A DNA stretch of 8,195 bases from Caldifarciminota bacterium (GTDB lineage Bacteria; Hydrothermota; 32-111; QNBC01). Under the pieces are notes generated by a model, which saw nothing but the letters and a program-made list of their open reading frames with translations, had not been told where the DNA came from and searched no databases. Every line of letters starts with the position of its first letter. The first letter of the stretch is position 1. The translations under genes were made by a program, and so were the position numbers. The stretch covers positions 1 through 8,195 of the forward strand of contig JAGLYS010000312.1 of assembly GCA_023132105.1 (NCBI GenBank). Reading direction: 5' to 3'. Positions 7,320-8,195 of the stretch are shown here, one piece after another.

Positions 7320-7874
7320 CTAAAACTGTACTTTTGGGGCTTTTTTCTCCTCTTCAGTTTCAACCTTAAAAAATTCTTTCCCTGTAAATCCAAACATCCC
7401 TGCAATTATATTTTGTGGAAATTTCTGAATCAGTGTATTAAAAAATGCTACTACATCATTATAATGTTGTCTGGAGAAGGATATTTTATTCTCGGTGGAA
7501 ACAAGCTCTTCCTGCAACTGCATCATATTTTCATTTGCTTTAATATTCGGATAATTTTCCATTACTGCAAATAGTGATTTTAATACATTTGTAAGTTGCC
7601 CTTCCGCCTTCGCTTTATTTGCAATACCTTCTGCATTCATAGCTTTTGAACGAGCTTCCGTAACTTTAATAAAAACTTCTTTTTCATGTTCCATATAACC
7701 CTTAACGGCATTGACAAGATTAGGGATTAGATCGTATCTTCTTTTTAACTGAACATCGATTTGTGACCATGCGTTATTTACCCTTACACGAGAAGTTACA
7801 AGTGTATTGTAAGTTCCTACTACAAAAAATACTATTATAATTACTATTGCAATCAAAATTATTAGTGCTATCAT
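7320..7874 (-). CDS. lemA: LemA family membrane protein
   Basis: LemA proteins are widespread small membrane-anchored helical proteins with no settled biochemical function. The 184 residues match the family over their whole length: an N-terminal membrane helix (about 2-20), the YN motif at 22-23, NAWSQIDVQLKRRYDLIPNL (34-53), ENYPNIKANENMMQLQEEL (106-124) and the C-terminal ISFSRQHYNDVVAFFN (131-146) and FPQNIIAGMFGF (152-163) segments. The tail is charged (VETEEEKKAP). GGAGGT at 7884-7879, four bases before the ATG, is a strong ribosome binding site. LemA genes often sit beside a TPM-domain or peptidase gene, but none is seen here; the neighbours are a probable hflX upstream and the pil operon downstream on the same strand. 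No clear terminator follows, so read-through into the pil operon is possible. Confidence 0.95.
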   Translation of the reverse strand: MIALIILIAIVIIIVFFVVGTYNTLVTSRVRVNNAWSQIDVQLKRRYDLIPNLVNAVKGYMEHEKEVFIKVTEARSKAMNAEGIANKAKAEGQLTNVLKSLFAVMENYPNIKANENMMQLQEELVSTENKISFSRQHYNDVVAFFNTLIQKFPQNIIAGMFGFTGKEFFKVETEEEKKAPKVQF

Positions 7875-7893
7875 CTAAACCTCCATTTTTCAT

Positions 7894-7922
7894 ATATTAA
7901 TATAAATATTAACCATAGTCAA
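7894..7922 (-). promoter_or_regulatory. Possible lemA promoter
   Basis: On the - strand TTGACT (7922-7917) and TAATAT (7899-7894) are 17 bp apart, matching the consensus at 5/6 and 4/6 positions. The -35 begins two bases after the stop of the upstream gene. An inverted repeat, TTAATAT/ATATTAA (7897-7903 and 7906-7912), fills the spacer. The AT-rich background lowers confidence. Confidence 0.45.
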
Positions 7923-7923
7923 C

Positions 7924-8195
7924 TTATTTCAATTCTCTATCTATTAGATTATTATATATCTTTCTGAATTTTACTATACATTTATCTTTATTATATACAA
8001 TCTTAATGGGTATTTTATTCTTTACCGATGAATAAAATATACCACATTTTTCAATAGGTAACTCTAATGTATTATAAGTTCTATTGTATATTGAATAAAT
8101 TCTATCTGTTAAATTAGTAATATTTTCATTTAACAGGGCTGATATAAAGATAGCATCAGGAAATTTTTCCTTAATATTTTTCAATAATATTTCAT
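7924..8195 (-). CDS. hflX: 3' end of a probable GTPase HflX gene (partial)
   Basis: Only the last 90 or so residues are present. The reading frame stays open to the window edge (codons for E-I-L-L precede KNIKEKFPDA), so the TTG at 8184 is an internal leucine codon and not the start. The visible part begins with a helix and FPDAIFISAL (the G5-like ISA motif of translational GTPases), then a helix NITNLTDRIYSIYN, then a small C-terminal domain (ELPIEKCGIFYSS, IPIKIVYNKDKCIVKF). This order (fp.a..ISA, L..ri, lpi...g) fits the end of HflX, a ribosome-associated GTPase involved in rescuing stalled or heat-damaged ribosomes. The P-loop and NKxD motifs would lie outside the window, so another Era/HflX-like GTPase cannot be excluded. 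Confidence 0.6.
   Translation of the reverse strand, partial: EILLKNIKEKFPDAIFISALLNENITNLTDRIYSIYNRTYNTLELPIEKCGIFYSSVKNKIPIKIVYNKDKCIVKFRKIYNNLIDRELK

Noticed and set aside
7278..7574. + strand frame opposite the C-terminal half of lemA
   Set aside because: It is antisense to a full-length, motif-supported LemA protein and lacks a ribosome binding site.
7897..7912. TTAATAT/ATATTAA inverted repeat upstream of lemA as a terminator of the hflX-like gene
   Set aside because: The stem is purely A/T, has almost no loop and no T-run follows, so it is not a credible terminator; at best it is an operator-like dyad.

Overview
The window is an AT-rich bacterial segment from a diderm (Gram-negative-type) organism. 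This follows from an outer-membrane secretin (PilQ), an inner-membrane lipoprotein (PilP) and the PilM/N/O alignment proteins. Most genes have clear Shine-Dalgarno sequences and the main promoters look sigma70-like, which argues against a typical Bacteroidota genome. Very low GC with a compact pilMNOPQ set fits an uncultured lineage of the FCB or a neighbouring phylum, for example Delongbacteria- or Cloacimonadota-like. That placement is a low-confidence inference.

Layout. Bases 1-205 hold no gene. They contain a tandem heptamer repeat inside a partly duplicated, pyrimidine-rich repeat module, then a sigma70-like promoter placed so close to the next start codon that the mRNA may be leaderless. 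Bases 206-2530 (+) encode a 774-residue exported TPR-repeat protein. A perfect 13-bp stem at 2499-2533 covers the end of this gene and separates it from the convergent pil operon. Bases 7164 down to 2557 (-) form one tight operon: a small excisionase/MerR-type HTH protein, then pilM, pilN, pilO, pilP and pilQ. Junctions are 12-14 nt, except for a 4-nt ATGA overlap between pilO and pilP. A near-consensus promoter (TTGACA-17-TATACT) precedes the HTH gene. Upstream on the same strand are lemA (7874-7320), with its own weaker promoter, and the 3' end of a probable hflX GTPase gene cut by the window edge.

How the genes work together. PilM (cytoplasmic, actin-like) binds the N-terminal INLLP motif of PilN. 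PilN and PilO are single-pass inner-membrane proteins that pair in the periplasm and engage the lipoprotein PilP, which links to the outer-membrane secretin PilQ. This is the complete alignment and secretin part of a type IV pilus. Motor ATPases (PilB/PilT), the platform protein PilC, the prepilin peptidase and pilins are not in the window. The HTH gene is placed to act as a local regulator of the operon, but this is inference from position. The TPR protein may work in the envelope, but its link to the pilus rests only on adjacency. I see no strong evidence of an undescribed defence or mobile system. The more unusual items are the HTH leader gene, the leaderless-looking TPR gene and the upstream repeat module.
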